Positions 42,767 to 53,384 of a stretch of DNA of 64,000 nt are shown one piece after another. The stretch lies in NCBI GenBank assembly GCA_900472925.1, contig UCJU01000019.1:124001-188000 (forward strand). The letters run 5' to 3'. The DNA is from Hyphomicrobiales bacterium (GTDB lineage: Bacteria > Pseudomonadota > Alphaproteobacteria > Rhizobiales > Rhizobiaceae). Below the pieces are notes generated by a model. The model had not been told where the DNA came from. It did not search any database and was given only the letters and a program-made list of their open reading frames with translations. Position numbers and translations under genes: made by a program. Within the stretch, counting starts at the first letter, position 1, and every line of letters starts with the position of its first letter.

Positions 42767-43058
42767 GACGATACTATCCTCCCGCGCGCCGCGAAAAGCC
42801 AGATGCCGCCAGGGAATTCAAGCAGAGTACGAGAGAGCTGTTTGCGGCCTTCACAGATGATTTACGCAGATGATCAGGCTTTGGATCAAACATGGCTTGC
42901 GCAATCAGTTCTGGCGAGTATGAACCGGGATAGGACGTCGGAAATCAAACATGAAACGACACCCTGTTGTCGGGCAGACCGGCGGGATCGCGCTGTTCAA
43001 GCGCGCCCGGCTGCGACGATACATTCGGGGATACGACCCAACTCAAGGAGAGATTGAC
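42767..43058. other. intergenic region, nothing recognised
   Basis: About 290 bases between the divergent DUF3095 and binding-protein genes. Presumed promoters only. The rightward frame running through its second half is taken as an upstream extension without a ribosome binding site. Confidence 0.5.
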
Positions 43059-44165
43059 ATGAACATCAAGATTTTAACGGGCCTCACGCTCGCCGCCTCC
43101 GTTGCTTTCGCACCACTGGCCCACGCAGAGATCGTCATCGGCCTCATCGCGCCGCTGACCGGTCCGGTCGCTGCCTATGGCGCCCAGGTCAAGAACGGCG
43201 CCCAGACGGCCGTCGACGTCATCAACAAGAATGGCGGCATTCTCGGTGAGCAGGTCGTGCTGAAGCTGGCCGATGATGGCGGCGAGCCCAAGCAGGGCGT
43301 GTCCGCAGCCAACCAACTGGTCGCAGAGGGCATCCGCTTCGTCGTCGGACCGGTCACATCAGGCGTTGCCATTCCCGCCTCCGACGTTTTTGCCGAAAAC
43401 GGCGTCCTGATGGTAACACCGACCGCGACAGCGCCGGATCTGACGAACCGTGACCTTTGGAACGTTCTGCGCACATGCGGTCGTGATGACCAGCAGGCGG
43501 AAGTGGCTGGCAAGCTGGTGCTCGCGCAGCTCAAGGATCGCCGCATCGCCATCATTCACGACAAGGGTGCTTACGGAAAAGGCCTGGCCGACTCGTTCAA
43601 GAAGACCCTGAACGATGGCGGCGTGACAGAAGTGTTCTACGACGCTCTGACCGCAGGCGACAAGGATCTCAGCGCGCTGACCACCCGCCTCAAGTCTGAA
43701 AATGTCGATGTCATCTATTTCGGCGGGTACCACCCGGAAGCGGGCCTTCTGGTGCGCCAGTTGAATGATGCGGGCACCAAGGCAACCGTCATAGGCGGCG
43801 ACGGCCTCTCCAACTCCGAGTTCTGGAGCATCGGTGGCAACGCTGCTGCCGGTACCATCTTCACCAATGCCGCAGATGCGACCAAGAGTGCTGACTCCAA
43901 GGCCGCAGCAGACGCGCTGACAGCCGCCAAAATTCCAGCGGAAGCCTTCACGCTCAACGCCTATGCGGCGGTTGAAGTACTGAAAGCCGGGATCGAAAAA
44001 GCCGGTAGCGCCGAAGACGCGGAAGCCGTTGCAAAGGTCCTGAAGGCTGGCGAACCCGTGGCAACGGCGATCGGCAAGCTGACCTACGGCGAAACCGGCG
44101 ATCTGACCTCGCAGGCATTCTCGCTCTATAAGTGGGAAGCTGGCAAGATCGTTTCTGCCGAGTAA
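43059..44165 (+). CDS. branched-chain amino-acid-type ABC substrate-binding protein
   Basis: A 368-residue periplasmic binding protein of the LivK/LivJ family. The signal peptide ends at AHA (residue 23), followed by [24 protein letters not shown]. The ligand-site region has [20 protein letters not shown] and [10 protein letters not shown] with the typical Ser and Thr residues. AAGGAG lies seven bases before the ATG. The permease and ATPase genes are not next to it, so it must use a transporter encoded elsewhere. An efficient terminator follows. The ligand could be Leu/Ile/Val or another amino acid. Confidence 0.92.
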   Translation: MNIKILTGLTLAASVAFAPLAHAEIVIGLIAPLTGPVAAYGAQVKNGAQTAVDVINKNGGILGEQVVLKLADDGGEPKQGVSAANQLVAEGIRFVVGPVTSGVAIPASDVFAENGVLMVTPTATAPDLTNRDLWNVLRTCGRDDQQAEVAGKLVLAQLKDRRIAIIHDKGAYGKGLADSFKKTLNDGGVTEVFYDALTAGDKDLSALTTRLKSENVDVIYFGGYHPEAGLLVRQLNDAGTKATVIGGDGLSNSEFWSIGGNAAAGTIFTNAADATKSADSKAAADALTAAKIPAEAFTLNAYAAVEVLKAGIEKAGSAEDAEAVAKVLKAGEPVATAIGKLTYGETGDLTSQAFSLYKWEAGKIVSAE

Positions 44166-44189
44166 GAATTGCAGATTTGAAATCGTAAG

Positions 44190-44222
44190 ACCGGGCGCGA
44201 TCTTCGCGCCCGGTTTTGTTTT
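44190..44222 (+). terminator. intrinsic terminator after the binding-protein gene
   Basis: ACCGGGCGCGA (44190-44200) and TCGCGCCCGGT (44204-44214) pair perfectly over eleven bases around a TCT loop, followed by TTTGTTTT. Confidence 0.93.
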
Positions 44223-44293
44223 CCCTGCTGGACAAGCGCTCCGCTCGTCTGGCTTACTCTGTTTTAGTAGCAGAATCGAAAATGAGGTGCAGC

Positions 44294-45997
44294 GTGGCTT
44301 CGACACTCGAACGCAAGATCGACCAGGGAACAGGCCGCGAGAAGGCCGACATCGTGCTGAAAGGCGGTCGCTTCTTCGATCTGGTTACGGGTGAACTCGT
44401 TGCCTCCGACATTGCGATCTGTGGCGATACCATTATCGGGACGTGCGAGAGCTATGAGGGTGTCGAGGTTATCGACATCACCGGCAAGATCGTGGTTCCC
44501 GGCTTCATCGACACGCATCTGCATATCGAATCGTCGCTGGTCACGCCGCACGAGTTCGACCGCTGCGTGCTTCCCTACGGTGTCACGACAGCGATCTGCG
44601 ATCCGCACGAAATTGCCAACGTGCTGGGCGCAGAAGGTATCCGGTTCTTTCTGGATTCCGCGCTGGAAACCATCATGGACATCCGGGTCCAGCTGTCGTC
44701 CTGCGTTCCCGCAACACATCTCGAAACATCCGGTGCCGATCTGCCGATTGAAAAGCTGCTGCCGTTTCGGGACCATCCACAGGTCATCGGTCTCGCCGAG
44801 TTCATGAATTTCCCGGGTGTCATTCACAAAGACCCGATCTGCATGGCCAAGCTGGAGGCTTTCGAGGGAGAACATATCGATGGCCACGCACCGCTGCTGT
44901 CAGGCACGTCTCTCAACGGTTACCTGTCCGCTGGTATCCGCACCGAGCATGAATGCACGACAGCGGAGGAGGCGCTGGAGAAAATCCGCAAAGGCATGCA
45001 CATTCTGGTGCGCGAAGGCTCCGTGTCAAAGGACCTGCACGCGCTCACGCCAATCATGACCGAACGCCTGTCCCCCTATCTGGCGCTCTGCACGGATGAT
45101 CGCAATCCGCTCGACATCGCCGAACAGGGTCATCTGGATTACATGATCCGCACGGCCATCGGAGCCGGTGTCGAGCCGCTGGCGATCTACCGCGCCGCTT
45201 CGATTTCGGCAGCCAAGGCATTCGGATTGCGAGATCGCGGGCTGGTGGCCCCCGGCTGGCGCGCCGATCTGGTCGTCATCGACACGTTGCAGAACTGCAA
45301 GGCCAGCATGGTGTTTTCCGCAGGGCGCAGGGTCACGAAGGAGCTTTTCGCAACCCGCAAACCCATCGCACCCGTGGGTCTCGACAGCGTCAAGGCGCGT
45401 CCCGTGCTGGCGTCGCATTTTGGCGTTCCCGTTACCGAAGGTGAAACGCCTGTTATCGGCGTCATGCCGGGCAAGATCATCACCGAGCACCGTCGCCATG
45501 TCCTCCCCTCGGACGGAAACCAGACAAGTGTCGATCTGGATAACGATATCATCAAGGTTGCGGTCATCGAGCGCCACGGCAAGAACGGCAACCATGCCAA
45601 CGGTTTCGTGCAGGGGTTCGGCCTGAAAAAGGGCGCGATAGCTTCGACTGTCGGGCACGACAGCCACAATATCTGTGTCGTTGGCGTCAGCGAGGACGAT
45701 ATGGCACAGGCCGCAAATCGCCTTGGCGTTATCAAGGGCGGGTTTGTGGTGGTGGAAGACGGCAAGGTCACGGGCGAAATCGCCCTTCCTGTTGCGGGCC
45801 TGATGAGCCTCGAACCCTATGAAATCGTTCGCGATACGCTGCACGAGTTGCGCAAGGCAGCTTATGCGCTGGGCACGACGCTGGAAGAGCCGTTCCTGCA
45901 AGTAGCCTTCCTGCCGCTGCCAGTCATTCCGCATTTGAAGATTTCAGATATGGGAATGGTGGATGTCGATCTTTTTAAACTCATCACGTCAAGTTAA
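44294..45997 (+). CDS. ade: adenine deaminase
   Basis: A 567-residue metal-dependent deaminase that converts adenine to hypoxanthine and ammonia in purine salvage. The amidohydrolase metal motif is in [13 protein letters not shown] (near residue 75), with the EFMNFPGV and [12 protein letters not shown] blocks of the Ade family. The C-terminal substrate-site region reads [16 protein letters not shown]. The start is a GTG with GAGG six bases upstream. Frames upstream from ATGs at 44216 or 44282 have no ribosome binding site. Purines also feed the xanthine dehydrogenase at the window's right end. Confidence 0.95.
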   Translation: MASTLERKIDQGTGREKADIVLKGGRFFDLVTGELVASDIAICGDTIIGTCESYEGVEVIDITGKIVVPGFIDTHLHIESSLVTPHEFDRCVLPYGVTTAICDPHEIANVLGAEGIRFFLDSALETIMDIRVQLSSCVPATHLETSGADLPIEKLLPFRDHPQVIGLAEFMNFPGVIHKDPICMAKLEAFEGEHIDGHAPLLSGTSLNGYLSAGIRTEHECTTAEEALEKIRKGMHILVREGSVSKDLHALTPIMTERLSPYLALCTDDRNPLDIAEQGHLDYMIRTAIGAGVEPLAIYRAASISAAKAFGLRDRGLVAPGWRADLVVIDTLQNCKASMVFSAGRRVTKELFATRKPIAPVGLDSVKARPVLASHFGVPVTEGETPVIGVMPGKIITEHRRHVLPSDGNQTSVDLDNDIIKVAVIERHGKNGNHANGFVQGFGLKKGAIASTVGHDSHNICVVGVSEDDMAQAANRLGVIKGGFVVVEDGKVTGEIALPVAGLMSLEPYEIVRDTLHELRKAAYALGTTLEEPFLQVAFLPLPVIPHLKISDMGMVDVDLFKLITSS

Positions 45998-46097
45998 GAT
46001 CAGAGAATAGGAAGCATCTTGGTATACTCATATTAAATTAAGACAGTTGCTTTAGATAATATGTTTCGTGGATGGAGCATAGCGATCGAGGCAATCC

Positions 46098-47048
46098 GTG
46101 GCAGTGACTAAGATCGACAAAACACAGCTCAAAGTCGGCATGTTCGTGGAGGCTATAGAGGGCACGTGGCAGGATAGCTCAACGCTGGGAAGACGTTTTA
46201 CTATCCGCTCAGGCCAAGAGATCGACATGATCCTCAACAGCAATATCAGCGGCGTCTTCATCAACACGGCCTTGGGAAAGAATACGTCGGGCTTGCCTCT
46301 GCATTCAGGCGCCAAAAACATAAAAAGCGCAACCAAGCAGGATCGCTTCGAAACAGCCACCAGGATTGAAGGCCACGCCGCAGAAGCCAAGTCGCTGATC
46401 GGCGACATTTTTGAGGGCCGAGTTGTCACCGTGGAGGCCTTCACCCCGCTGGTCGACGATGTCGCGCGCACGATGGAAGAAAACCCATCGCTTTATATCG
46501 GCATGTCACGTCTGCGATCTCGCGATAGCGCCACATTCCTCCATTCCCTTTCCGTCGCAGCCCTGCTTCTTCACTTCGGACGATCCCTGCAGATGGACGA
46601 CGAAACCGTTCAGCACCTCTGCATAGCAGGACTGCTGCACGACATCGGCAAGCTCTCCATCCCGAAAGAGGTTCTGCAAAAGCAAGGACCACTGAACGCC
46701 GCAGAGCGCAACATCGTGGAACAGCATGCGAGCCTCGGATATGATCTGCTGTCGGCAAACCTGAACATGCCGACACTCGTGCTCGACATTTGCCGTTCCC
46801 ATCATGAAAGACTGGATGGCAAAGGCTACCCCGACCACCTCATCGGGGACGCCATCGGCAAGGAAGTTCGCATGAGCACCATTTGCGACGTCTTCGACGC
46901 GTTGACCTCCGCTCGCTCCTACAAAAAGGGCTGGTCGTCACAACAGGCACTCAGCTGGATGATGTGCCACGAAGAGCAGTTCGATAAAGGCCTCATGTGG
47001 CAATTCATCCTCAGCCTCGATCCTGAAATGACGAAGGGCATCCTTTAA
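46098..47048 (+). CDS. HD-GYP domain protein with DUF3391
   Basis: A 316-residue protein predicted to hydrolyse cyclic di-GMP. Residues 1 to about 120 are the DUF3391 N-terminal domain (LKVGMFVEAIEGTWQDS). The HD-GYP domain follows with AGLLHDIGKLSIP (HD at residues 181-182), EQHASLGYDLLSA and HHERLDGKGYPDHL, so both the HD metal pair and the GYP signature (GKGYP, near 242) are present. The ATG is not in an obvious operon. It converges closely with the alpha-glucosidase gene. Confidence 0.95.
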   Translation: MAVTKIDKTQLKVGMFVEAIEGTWQDSSTLGRRFTIRSGQEIDMILNSNISGVFINTALGKNTSGLPLHSGAKNIKSATKQDRFETATRIEGHAAEAKSLIGDIFEGRVVTVEAFTPLVDDVARTMEENPSLYIGMSRLRSRDSATFLHSLSVAALLLHFGRSLQMDDETVQHLCIAGLLHDIGKLSIPKEVLQKQGPLNAAERNIVEQHASLGYDLLSANLNMPTLVLDICRSHHERLDGKGYPDHLIGDAIGKEVRMSTICDVFDALTSARSYKKGWSSQQALSWMMCHEEQFDKGLMWQFILSLDPEMTKGIL

Positions 47049-47061
47049 GAGCGCTGGAGAC

Positions 47062-48729
47062 CTACGCTAGCCGGGCGCAAAATACATCCAGCCCGTCCAA
47101 TTTCACCGTGCCCGCGTCAAACAAAGGCTGGAACCCCGGCATCGTCAGAACTTCACCAACCTTAAGATCGCCAGGAATCAAATAGTCCATGGGCTCCCGT
47201 GTCAGGTTAAATACGAACAGCAGGCGTTCGTGACCTTTGTTGCGGGTAAACGCCAATAGATCCTGCTGGGTATCGAGAAACACCATGTCGCCATCGCGCA
47301 GTGCGTCATGTTTGCTGCGGAGCGCCAGGACCGCCTTGTAGTGGTTCAACACCGAGTCCGGCTTGCGCTCCTGGCCATCTGCCGCCAGCATGGCATGGGC
47401 ATATGGCACTGGCAGCCATGGTTTTTCAGCAGTGGTGAAACCTGCATTGGGATTTCCAGTTTCCCACACCATCGGCGTGCGGCATCCATCCCGGCCCTTG
47501 AAGGCAGGCCAGAATCTAATGCCGTAGGGATCGCGCAGATCCTCAAACGCCAGCTCCGCTTCCGTCAGAGCCAGTTCTTCGCCCTGATAGAGGCAGATGG
47601 AGCCACGCAGCGTGGCAAGCACGCTGAAGGCCAGCTTGGCAACACGCGTCTGCTCCTCGCTGTTTTCGGCAAAGCGGCTGAGATGGCGGATGACATCATG
47701 GTTGGAAAACGCCCAGCAGACCCAACCATCCGTCACTGCCCTCTGAAAACCGCTGACGGCACTGCGAATGTGGTTTGCGGAAAATTCGCCCCCAAGAAGG
47801 TCGAACGTATAGCACATGTTGAGCTTGTCGCCGTCAGCGGTATAGGACGCAACCGTCTTCAACGAGCGCGCGCCATCGCCGACTTCGCCCACGGTCATGC
47901 GGCCCTGGTACTGATCGAGCAGAGCCCGGAAGCGCTTGAGAAACGCGATGTTTTCAACCTGGGTCTTGTCGTGGATGTGGCTCTGCATGCCGTAAGGATT
48001 GACATCAGGCGCGTCGAGACCGGCATCGTCGCTATCGGGTTCATGCGGCGGGTTATCGCGCAGCAGCTTGTCATGGAAATAATAGTTGACCGTATCGAGA
48101 CGAAAACCGTCGACGCCGCGCTCCAGCCAGAACCGAACGGTTTCCAGCAAAGCGTCCTGAACCTCGACATTGTGGAAATTCAGATCCGGCTGCGAGGTGA
48201 GAAAATTGTGCATGTAATATTGTTTACGTACGCCATCCCACTCCCAGGCGGGGCCACCGAACACGGACAACCAGTTGGTGGGCGCCGTGCCATCCGGCTT
48301 CGGGTCGGCCCACACATACCAGTCGACCTTCGGGTTATTGCGGCTTGCGCGGCTATCCCTAAACCAGGGATGCTGGTCGGACGTGTGGGAGATGACCTGA
48401 TCGATGATGACTTTCAGACCCAGTCGATGAGCCTCGGCAATCAGCGTGTCGAAATCTGCCAAGGTGCCGAACATCGGATCGACATTGCAATAGTCGGAGA
48501 CATCATAGCCCATATCGGCCATCGGCGAGGTGAAAAAAGGCGAGAGCCAAATGGCATCGACGCCAAGGGAAGAGATATAAGGCAGATGCATTGTGATGCC
48601 TGGAAGGTCGCCGTAACCATCACCGGTGGTGTCCTGAAACGACCGTGGATAGACCTGATAGATCACTGCCCCCCTCCACCAGTCTGCATGTTCTGCGGCG
48701 TTCGGGGTGGCGGCAACGAGGTCCGACAT
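47062..48729 (-). CDS. alpha-glucosidase, glycoside hydrolase family 13
   Basis: A 555-residue GH13 oligosaccharidase, likely cytoplasmic because no signal peptide is seen. Catalytic residues are placed as in the family: the nucleophile Asp in GFRLDTVNYY (near residue 200), the acid/base Glu in TVGEVGDG (near 265) and the transition-state Asp in FSNHDVIRHLS (near 335). Region I reads DQVISHTSDQHPWF. It probably cleaves maltose, sucrose or trehalulose-type sugars. It resembles AglA of Sinorhizobium. It is divergent from a sugar kinase gene, suggesting a shared sugar pathway. Confidence 0.93.
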   Translation of the reverse strand: MSDLVAATPNAAEHADWWRGAVIYQVYPRSFQDTTGDGYGDLPGITMHLPYISSLGVDAIWLSPFFTSPMADMGYDVSDYCNVDPMFGTLADFDTLIAEAHRLGLKVIIDQVISHTSDQHPWFRDSRASRNNPKVDWYVWADPKPDGTAPTNWLSVFGGPAWEWDGVRKQYYMHNFLTSQPDLNFHNVEVQDALLETVRFWLERGVDGFRLDTVNYYFHDKLLRDNPPHEPDSDDAGLDAPDVNPYGMQSHIHDKTQVENIAFLKRFRALLDQYQGRMTVGEVGDGARSLKTVASYTADGDKLNMCYTFDLLGGEFSANHIRSAVSGFQRAVTDGWVCWAFSNHDVIRHLSRFAENSEEQTRVAKLAFSVLATLRGSICLYQGEELALTEAELAFEDLRDPYGIRFWPAFKGRDGCRTPMVWETGNPNAGFTTAEKPWLPVPYAHAMLAADGQERKPDSVLNHYKAVLALRSKHDALRDGDMVFLDTQQDLLAFTRNKGHERLLFVFNLTREPMDYLIPGDLKVGEVLTMPGFQPLFDAGTVKLDGLDVFCARLA

Positions 48730-48891
48730 AGGCAATCTCCAATGAATTTGTGCAGAGCATATAAAGCCAACGTCAATTCGTAAACGCCAATCGCGTTCCA
48801 TCTGCCTGCGATCTCAATCATATGATGAGGTGCACTTGCCAGCTTCTGTGAGGCGTCGTAAGCGAAATATCATCCACGGGAGGCATTTGGA

Positions 48892-49809
48892 ATGGCCGGA
48901 CGGTTTCTTTCTATCGGTGAATGTATGGTGGAACTCTCGCAGGCAGGCGACGGTCTGCTGCGCAAGGGATTTGCGGGCGATACGCTCAACACTGCATGGT
49001 ATGCCCGCGCCTATCTCCCCACCGACTGGACCGTCGATTATTTTACCGCGCTGGGTGACGATCCCCTCTCCGAAGAGATGCGGACTTTCATTCAGTCTGC
49101 CGACATCGAGACCGGTAACATCTCGCGCATCAAAGGTGGCACTCCGGGGCTTTATCTCATCAATCTGAAGGATGGCGAGCGCACCTTCAGCTACTGGCGC
49201 AGCACATCCGCCGCCCGCCAGCTTGCGACCGATGCAGACCACCTGCGCGGCACGATGGAAGCCGCCGACCTCATCTATTTCTCCGGCATTACGCTTGCCA
49301 TCCTCGCAACACCCATGGCCGTCGATACTTTCCTGTCAGAATTGCGCCGCGCCAAGGCGGCAGGCAAGCGCGTGGTGTTCGACCCCAACATCCGCCCGCG
49401 CCTGTGGGCAGACAAGCACACCATGCTGAGCATCATCAGCGATGGCGCGCGTGCTGCAACGACCGTCATGCCGAGCTTCGATGACGAGGCAGGCAATTTT
49501 GGCGATGCCGATATAGAAACGACCATCCAGCGCTATCGCGGGCTGGGCGTTGCCAATATCGTCGTCAAGGACGGCGAAAAAGGCGCGACACTGGATTTTG
49601 GCGGACAGCGCAGCCATGCACCCGCCTTCAGAGCAGGATCTGTCGTGGATACCACCAGTGCGGGCGACAGTTTCAACGGCGCGTTTCTGTCGAAACTGGT
49701 CACCGGCAGTGCACCGCAGGAAGCTGCCATTTTCGCCGCAAAAGCTGCAGCAACCGTCATTGGCCACCACGGCGCGCTGATCGATCCCAAGCTGCTGCCT
49801 CGCAGTTGA
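48892..49809 (+). CDS. kdgK: 2-dehydro-3-deoxygluconokinase type sugar kinase
   Basis: A 305-residue PfkB-family kinase. The N-terminal GECMVELSQ and the ATP-site motif DTTSAGDSFNGAFLSKLV (Asp of AGD is the catalytic base, near residue 256) are present. The length and text fit 2-keto-3-deoxygluconate kinase, but other ribokinase-family sugars are possible. It is divergent from the GH13 gene and is followed, about 100 bases on, by the glycosyltransferase gene behind its own candidate Pho box. Confidence 0.85.
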   Translation: MAGRFLSIGECMVELSQAGDGLLRKGFAGDTLNTAWYARAYLPTDWTVDYFTALGDDPLSEEMRTFIQSADIETGNISRIKGGTPGLYLINLKDGERTFSYWRSTSAARQLATDADHLRGTMEAADLIYFSGITLAILATPMAVDTFLSELRRAKAAGKRVVFDPNIRPRLWADKHTMLSIISDGARAATTVMPSFDDEAGNFGDADIETTIQRYRGLGVANIVVKDGEKGATLDFGGQRSHAPAFRAGSVVDTTSAGDSFNGAFLSKLVTGSAPQEAAIFAAKAAATVIGHHGALIDPKLLPRS

Positions 49810-49828
49810 AAACGACGTTGACATGATG

Positions 49829-49846
49829 CTGTAACACGCCTGTCGC
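49829..49846 (+). promoter_or_regulatory. candidate Pho box before the glycosyltransferase gene
   Basis: CTGTAAC-ACGC-CTGTCGC is a direct repeat with four-base spacing that matches the alphaproteobacterial PhoB site CTGTCAT-N4-CTGTCAT at ten of fourteen core positions. It lies about 60 bases before the start codon, where a PhoB-activated promoter would be expected. Confidence 0.55.
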
Positions 49847-49908
49847 ATACACGCGAAGAACCGGCACGTACCGGGATTCGCAAATGCGCGGGCGGAGGTC
49901 GGCACGTC

Positions 49909-50997
49909 ATGACCAAAATAACCATTGTCACCGATGCATGGCATCCGCAGGTCAACGGCGTGGTGCGCTCGATAGAAAATACCAATGCCGAACTGGAGCG
50001 CATGGGCGTGGAAGTCTGCATGGTTACACCGCAAAGCTTTCACTCCATCCCCTGCCCGACCTACCCGGAAATCCGCCTCTCCGTTGCAGGATATCGCAGC
50101 GTTTCCAAAGAGATCGAGAAAAGCCAACCATCCTACGTCCATATCGCCACGGAGGGTCCGTTGGGCTTTATGGCACGGCGCTGGTGCATCAAGCACGGCA
50201 TGCGCTTTTCCACCAGCTACCACACCCGCTTTCCCGAATATGTGGCCGCTCGCTTTCCCATTCCCGAGAGCTGGCTCTATGGTTTTGTGCGGTGGTTCCA
50301 CAATGGTGGCAGCGCCTGCATGGTGGCAACGCCAAGCCTCGAAACCGAACTGGATGCACGCGGCGTCAAGAACCTGAAACGCTGGAGCCGCGGCATCGAT
50401 GCTGCGTTGTTCCATCCACGTGAAAAGCTCGCCCGCCCCTTCGATCTGCCGCGCCCGATTTTCATGACGGTCGGTCGCGTCTCTGTGGAAAAGAACCTGC
50501 CGGAGTTTCTCGATCTCGACCTGCCGGGATCAAAGATCGTGATTGGCGATGGTCCGGCCCGTGCCGAGCTTCAGGAAAAATATCCCGGCGTTCACTTCAC
50601 GGGCATCAAGACTGGTGAAGAACTGGCCAATGCCTATGCGCAAGCAGACGTCTTTGTCTTTCCATCCAAGACAGACACATTCGGCAACACGATATTGGAA
50701 GCGCTGGCGAGTGGCGTGCCCGTAGCGGCCTTTCCCGTGACCGGCCCGATCGACATTCTCGGTGCCCACCCTCAGGCCGGGGCATTGAACATTGATCTGC
50801 GCACAGCCTGTCTGGATGCGCTGCGTTGCTCCCCCGACGCGGCACTCGCGCTATCCAAAACCTATTCCTGGGAAAAAGCATCGCGCCAGTTTTTGGACAA
50901 CGTCACCTCTGCCGCCAGCAGCGGCCTACCCGAGTTCGGCTCCCGAAAGGGTAGCCGCAGAGGAAATATCATGAAATTCGACGCTTTTTCCAGATAG
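49909..50997 (+). CDS. GT4 glycosyltransferase, probably membrane glycolipid synthesis
   Basis: A 362-residue family 4 glycosyltransferase. The N-terminal Rossmann half begins ITIVTDAWHPQVNGVVRSIE, as in the bacterial glycolipid transferases. The C-terminal half has the nucleotide-sugar site FMTVGRVSVEKNLPEFL and the signature TDTFGNTILEALASG with its two glutamate-type positions. In Agrobacterium tumefaciens a GT4 enzyme (Agt) makes glucosyl- and glucuronosyl-diacylglycerol under phosphate limitation. This gene is a candidate for it, supported by the Pho-box-like repeat upstream. Exact sugar is inferred. Confidence 0.85.
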   Translation: MTKITIVTDAWHPQVNGVVRSIENTNAELERMGVEVCMVTPQSFHSIPCPTYPEIRLSVAGYRSVSKEIEKSQPSYVHIATEGPLGFMARRWCIKHGMRFSTSYHTRFPEYVAARFPIPESWLYGFVRWFHNGGSACMVATPSLETELDARGVKNLKRWSRGIDAALFHPREKLARPFDLPRPIFMTVGRVSVEKNLPEFLDLDLPGSKIVIGDGPARAELQEKYPGVHFTGIKTGEELANAYAQADVFVFPSKTDTFGNTILEALASGVPVAAFPVTGPIDILGAHPQAGALNIDLRTACLDALRCSPDAALALSKTYSWEKASRQFLDNVTSAASSGLPEFGSRKGSRRGNIMKFDAFSR

Positions 50998-51135
50998 CCA
51001 TGTGGACGAAAGCGGGCAACACTGTCACAAGACGCGTCGGGACGCGACCGCCGCTATCTTTAGAGCGGGGTCGGGCTGCTGATTGACGTCAGGCGGCTGC
51101 CGCGGGATCACGCTGGCCGTCCTTATTCTTCCTGG

Positions 51136-51744
51136 TTACCAAGCACCCGCCAGCGAATTCCCCAACAATGGTATTGTTCTGGATTTTCCATCCTTGTCGC
51201 TCACCGAAAGCGAAGACTGCATCTGCTTGGGAGATTTTCGAAACCAACCTGCGGCAATAGACGCGAGATCGCCGATCATGGCGTGTTTTCGCCAGTCGGC
51301 AAAGCGTCGTGCTGTCGCTTCCGGCTCCGATTTATAGAAGAAATCACCGGATTTCGAGAGATCGTTGATCGACGGCGCCACGAATGACAGTGGCTTCTGA
51401 AACATCCTGGATGGAACAGAAAGCGCGTGCGCGGCCTGTGAAAAGGCCGGCGCCATAAAGTCTATCGCCCAGCCATCCGCTTCCACCCAGCAGTGAAAAT
51501 TCTCACCCGCGCCGGTGACATGACCATCGTCGCGATGATCTGCAAACAGGATCAGCTTGCCGTCGAGATTATAGGCGGCCAGACCGCCCTTGGGCTTTGC
51601 CTTGATCTTATAGTGATGCTCGAGAATGAAGGCGCCGAAGGTGCTGAAATACATGCTGGCCGACGCGGGGTCGGCGTTCTCGTTGATCAGCAGGCTGTTG
51701 ATGACGCGGTAGATGCGATGATAATCGGTCTGCTTGATCAGCAT
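51136..51744 (-). CDS. DUF2026 family protein
   Basis: A 202-residue soluble protein matching DUF2026. The conserved blocks are YRVINSLLINENADPASASMYFSTFGAFIL (core NENADPASASMYFS, near residue 20), then GENFHCWVEADGWAIDFMAP (near 85) with a conserved His-Cys-Trp, and FYKSEPEATARRF. The HCW region resembles a papain-like or transglutaminase-like site, but this is only suggestive. Neighbours give no clue. Confidence 0.82.
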   Translation of the reverse strand: MLIKQTDYHRIYRVINSLLINENADPASASMYFSTFGAFILEHHYKIKAKPKGGLAAYNLDGKLILFADHRDDGHVTGAGENFHCWVEADGWAIDFMAPAFSQAAHALSVPSRMFQKPLSFVAPSINDLSKSGDFFYKSEPEATARRFADWRKHAMIGDLASIAAGWFRKSPKQMQSSLSVSDKDGKSRTIPLLGNSLAGAW

Positions 51745-51915
51745 GGTGCTTTACCTGAGAATGAACAAATACGAGCGGACGGACAATCAGTCGTCCGTCA
51801 TGCTCGGCTTTTCCCGAGCATCGAACAAAACATGACGTCCAAGGTGATTCGACCCTCGGGGTGGGACCGAGGATAACGCTGAATATGATGACAAGTCAGC
51901 CAAAGACGGCCTGAC

Positions 51916-53352
51916 TTACCGCCTCTTCTTCGCCTTGCTTTCGAACGGATTGTCGGAGCCACGATAATGCACGCGGATCGGTACGCCAGGCAGGTCGAAG
52001 TCCCGACGCAGGTTGTTGACCAGATAGCGCGTGTAGGATTCCGGGATGGCTTCCGGGCGTGTACAGGAAATCATGAAGGCCGGTGGACGGGCCTTGACCT
52101 GCGTCATGTATTTCAAGCGCAAGCGACGGCCTGATACGGCCGGTGGTGGATGCTGCGTGACCTGCGAATCCAGCCATTTGTTCAGCTTGGCAGTGGAAAT
52201 ACGGCGGTTCCAGATCTTGTCGGTATCGACGATGTTCTGCATCAACCGGTCGAGACCATAGCCCGATTGGCCGGACATTGGCACGGCGCGAATACCACGC
52301 GCCTGCGGTAGCAGTCGCTCGGTTTTTTCGCGCAAATCCGCCAGAAACGCCTGCGGGTCTTCGACCAGATCCCATTTGTTGAAGGCCAGCACAGCGGCGC
52401 GACCTTCACGCAGCACAAGATCAACGAGCTGCAAATCCTGCTTTTCGAAAGGAATGGTGGAATCGAACACGATGACAACGGTTTCGGCAAAACGGATGGA
52501 GCGCAGCGAATCCGCAACGGACAGCTTTTCCAACTTCTCGGTTACGCGGGCTTTGCGGCGCATACCTGCCGTATCGAACATCTTGATCGTGCGGCCACGC
52601 CAGTCCCATTCGACAGAGATACTATCGCGGGTAATGCCCGCTTCAGGTCCGGTCAGAAGGCGCTCTTCACCGAGATAGCGGTTGATGAGCGTCGATTTTC
52701 CAGCGTTGGGACGACCGATGATCGCCACGCGAAGCGGCTTGGTCTCATCGTAAACCGACTCTTCTTCTTCTTCGTCGTCCTCGTCATTTTCGCCATGCCG
52801 GATAACGACATCCGTTTCCGCCTCGTCAAAGTCGTCCTCTTTCGGAAAGGCAACGTCTTCGCCGATGGCAGCGACGATGGCGTCGCGCAGGTCGATCATG
52901 CCCTGGCCGTGTTCAGCGGAAATCGGGCATGGCTCACCGAGACCCAGCGTATAGGCATCGTAAAAGCCACCGTCCGAGCCACGCGCTTCGGACTTGTTGG
53001 CGACCAGCACAACGGGCTTACCGCCACGTCGCAACATTTCTGCCAGCGTCTTGTCGGCAGGCGTCAAACCGAATTTGGCATCCACCACGAAAAGTGTGAG
53101 GTCGGCCTCGTCTATGGCCTCTTCCGTCTGCGCCCACATGCGACCCTGAAGCGTGTCTGGCCCGGATTGCTCGAGGCCAGCCGTGTCGATGATGGTGAAG
53201 CGCAAGTCGATGAGCTTTGCATCACCGGGGCGGCGGTCACGGGTCACGCCCGGCGTGTCGTCGACGAGCGCCAGTTTCTTACCGACGAGGCGGTTGAACA
53301 GCGTGGACTTGCCGACGTTGGGACGCCCTACGATGGCGACGGTGAAACTCAT
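51916..53352 (-). CDS. der: ribosome-biogenesis GTPase Der
   Basis: Der (EngA) has two GTPase domains and helps assemble the 50S subunit. Domain 1 starts [17 protein letters not shown] with DTAGLEQ. Domain 2 starts [22 protein letters not shown] (near residue 210) with [15 protein letters not shown] and NKWD motifs are present. The C-terminal KH-like domain is complete (residues about 395-478). An acidic insert ([12 protein letters not shown]) sits between the two GTPase domains. It is essential in most bacteria. It is downstream of the TPR protein gene on the same strand. Confidence 0.97.
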   Translation of the reverse strand: MSFTVAIVGRPNVGKSTLFNRLVGKKLALVDDTPGVTRDRRPGDAKLIDLRFTIIDTAGLEQSGPDTLQGRMWAQTEEAIDEADLTLFVVDAKFGLTPADKTLAEMLRRGGKPVVLVANKSEARGSDGGFYDAYTLGLGEPCPISAEHGQGMIDLRDAIVAAIGEDVAFPKEDDFDEAETDVVIRHGENDEDDEEEEESVYDETKPLRVAIIGRPNAGKSTLINRYLGEERLLTGPEAGITRDSISVEWDWRGRTIKMFDTAGMRRKARVTEKLEKLSVADSLRSIRFAETVVIVFDSTIPFEKQDLQLVDLVLREGRAAVLAFNKWDLVEDPQAFLADLREKTERLLPQARGIRAVPMSGQSGYGLDRLMQNIVDTDKIWNRRISTAKLNKWLDSQVTQHPPPAVSGRRLRLKYMTQVKARPPAFMISCTRPEAIPESYTRYLVNNLRRDFDLPGVPIRVHYRGSDNPFESKAKKRR

Positions 53353-53384
53353 GGGAAACCCTAACTTGAAACGATGGCGCGAAC

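Noticed and set aside
47308-48783. Long plus-strand frame antisense to the GH13 gene
   Set aside because: All catalytic regions of GH13 are encoded on the minus strand. The antisense frame is a composition artefact.
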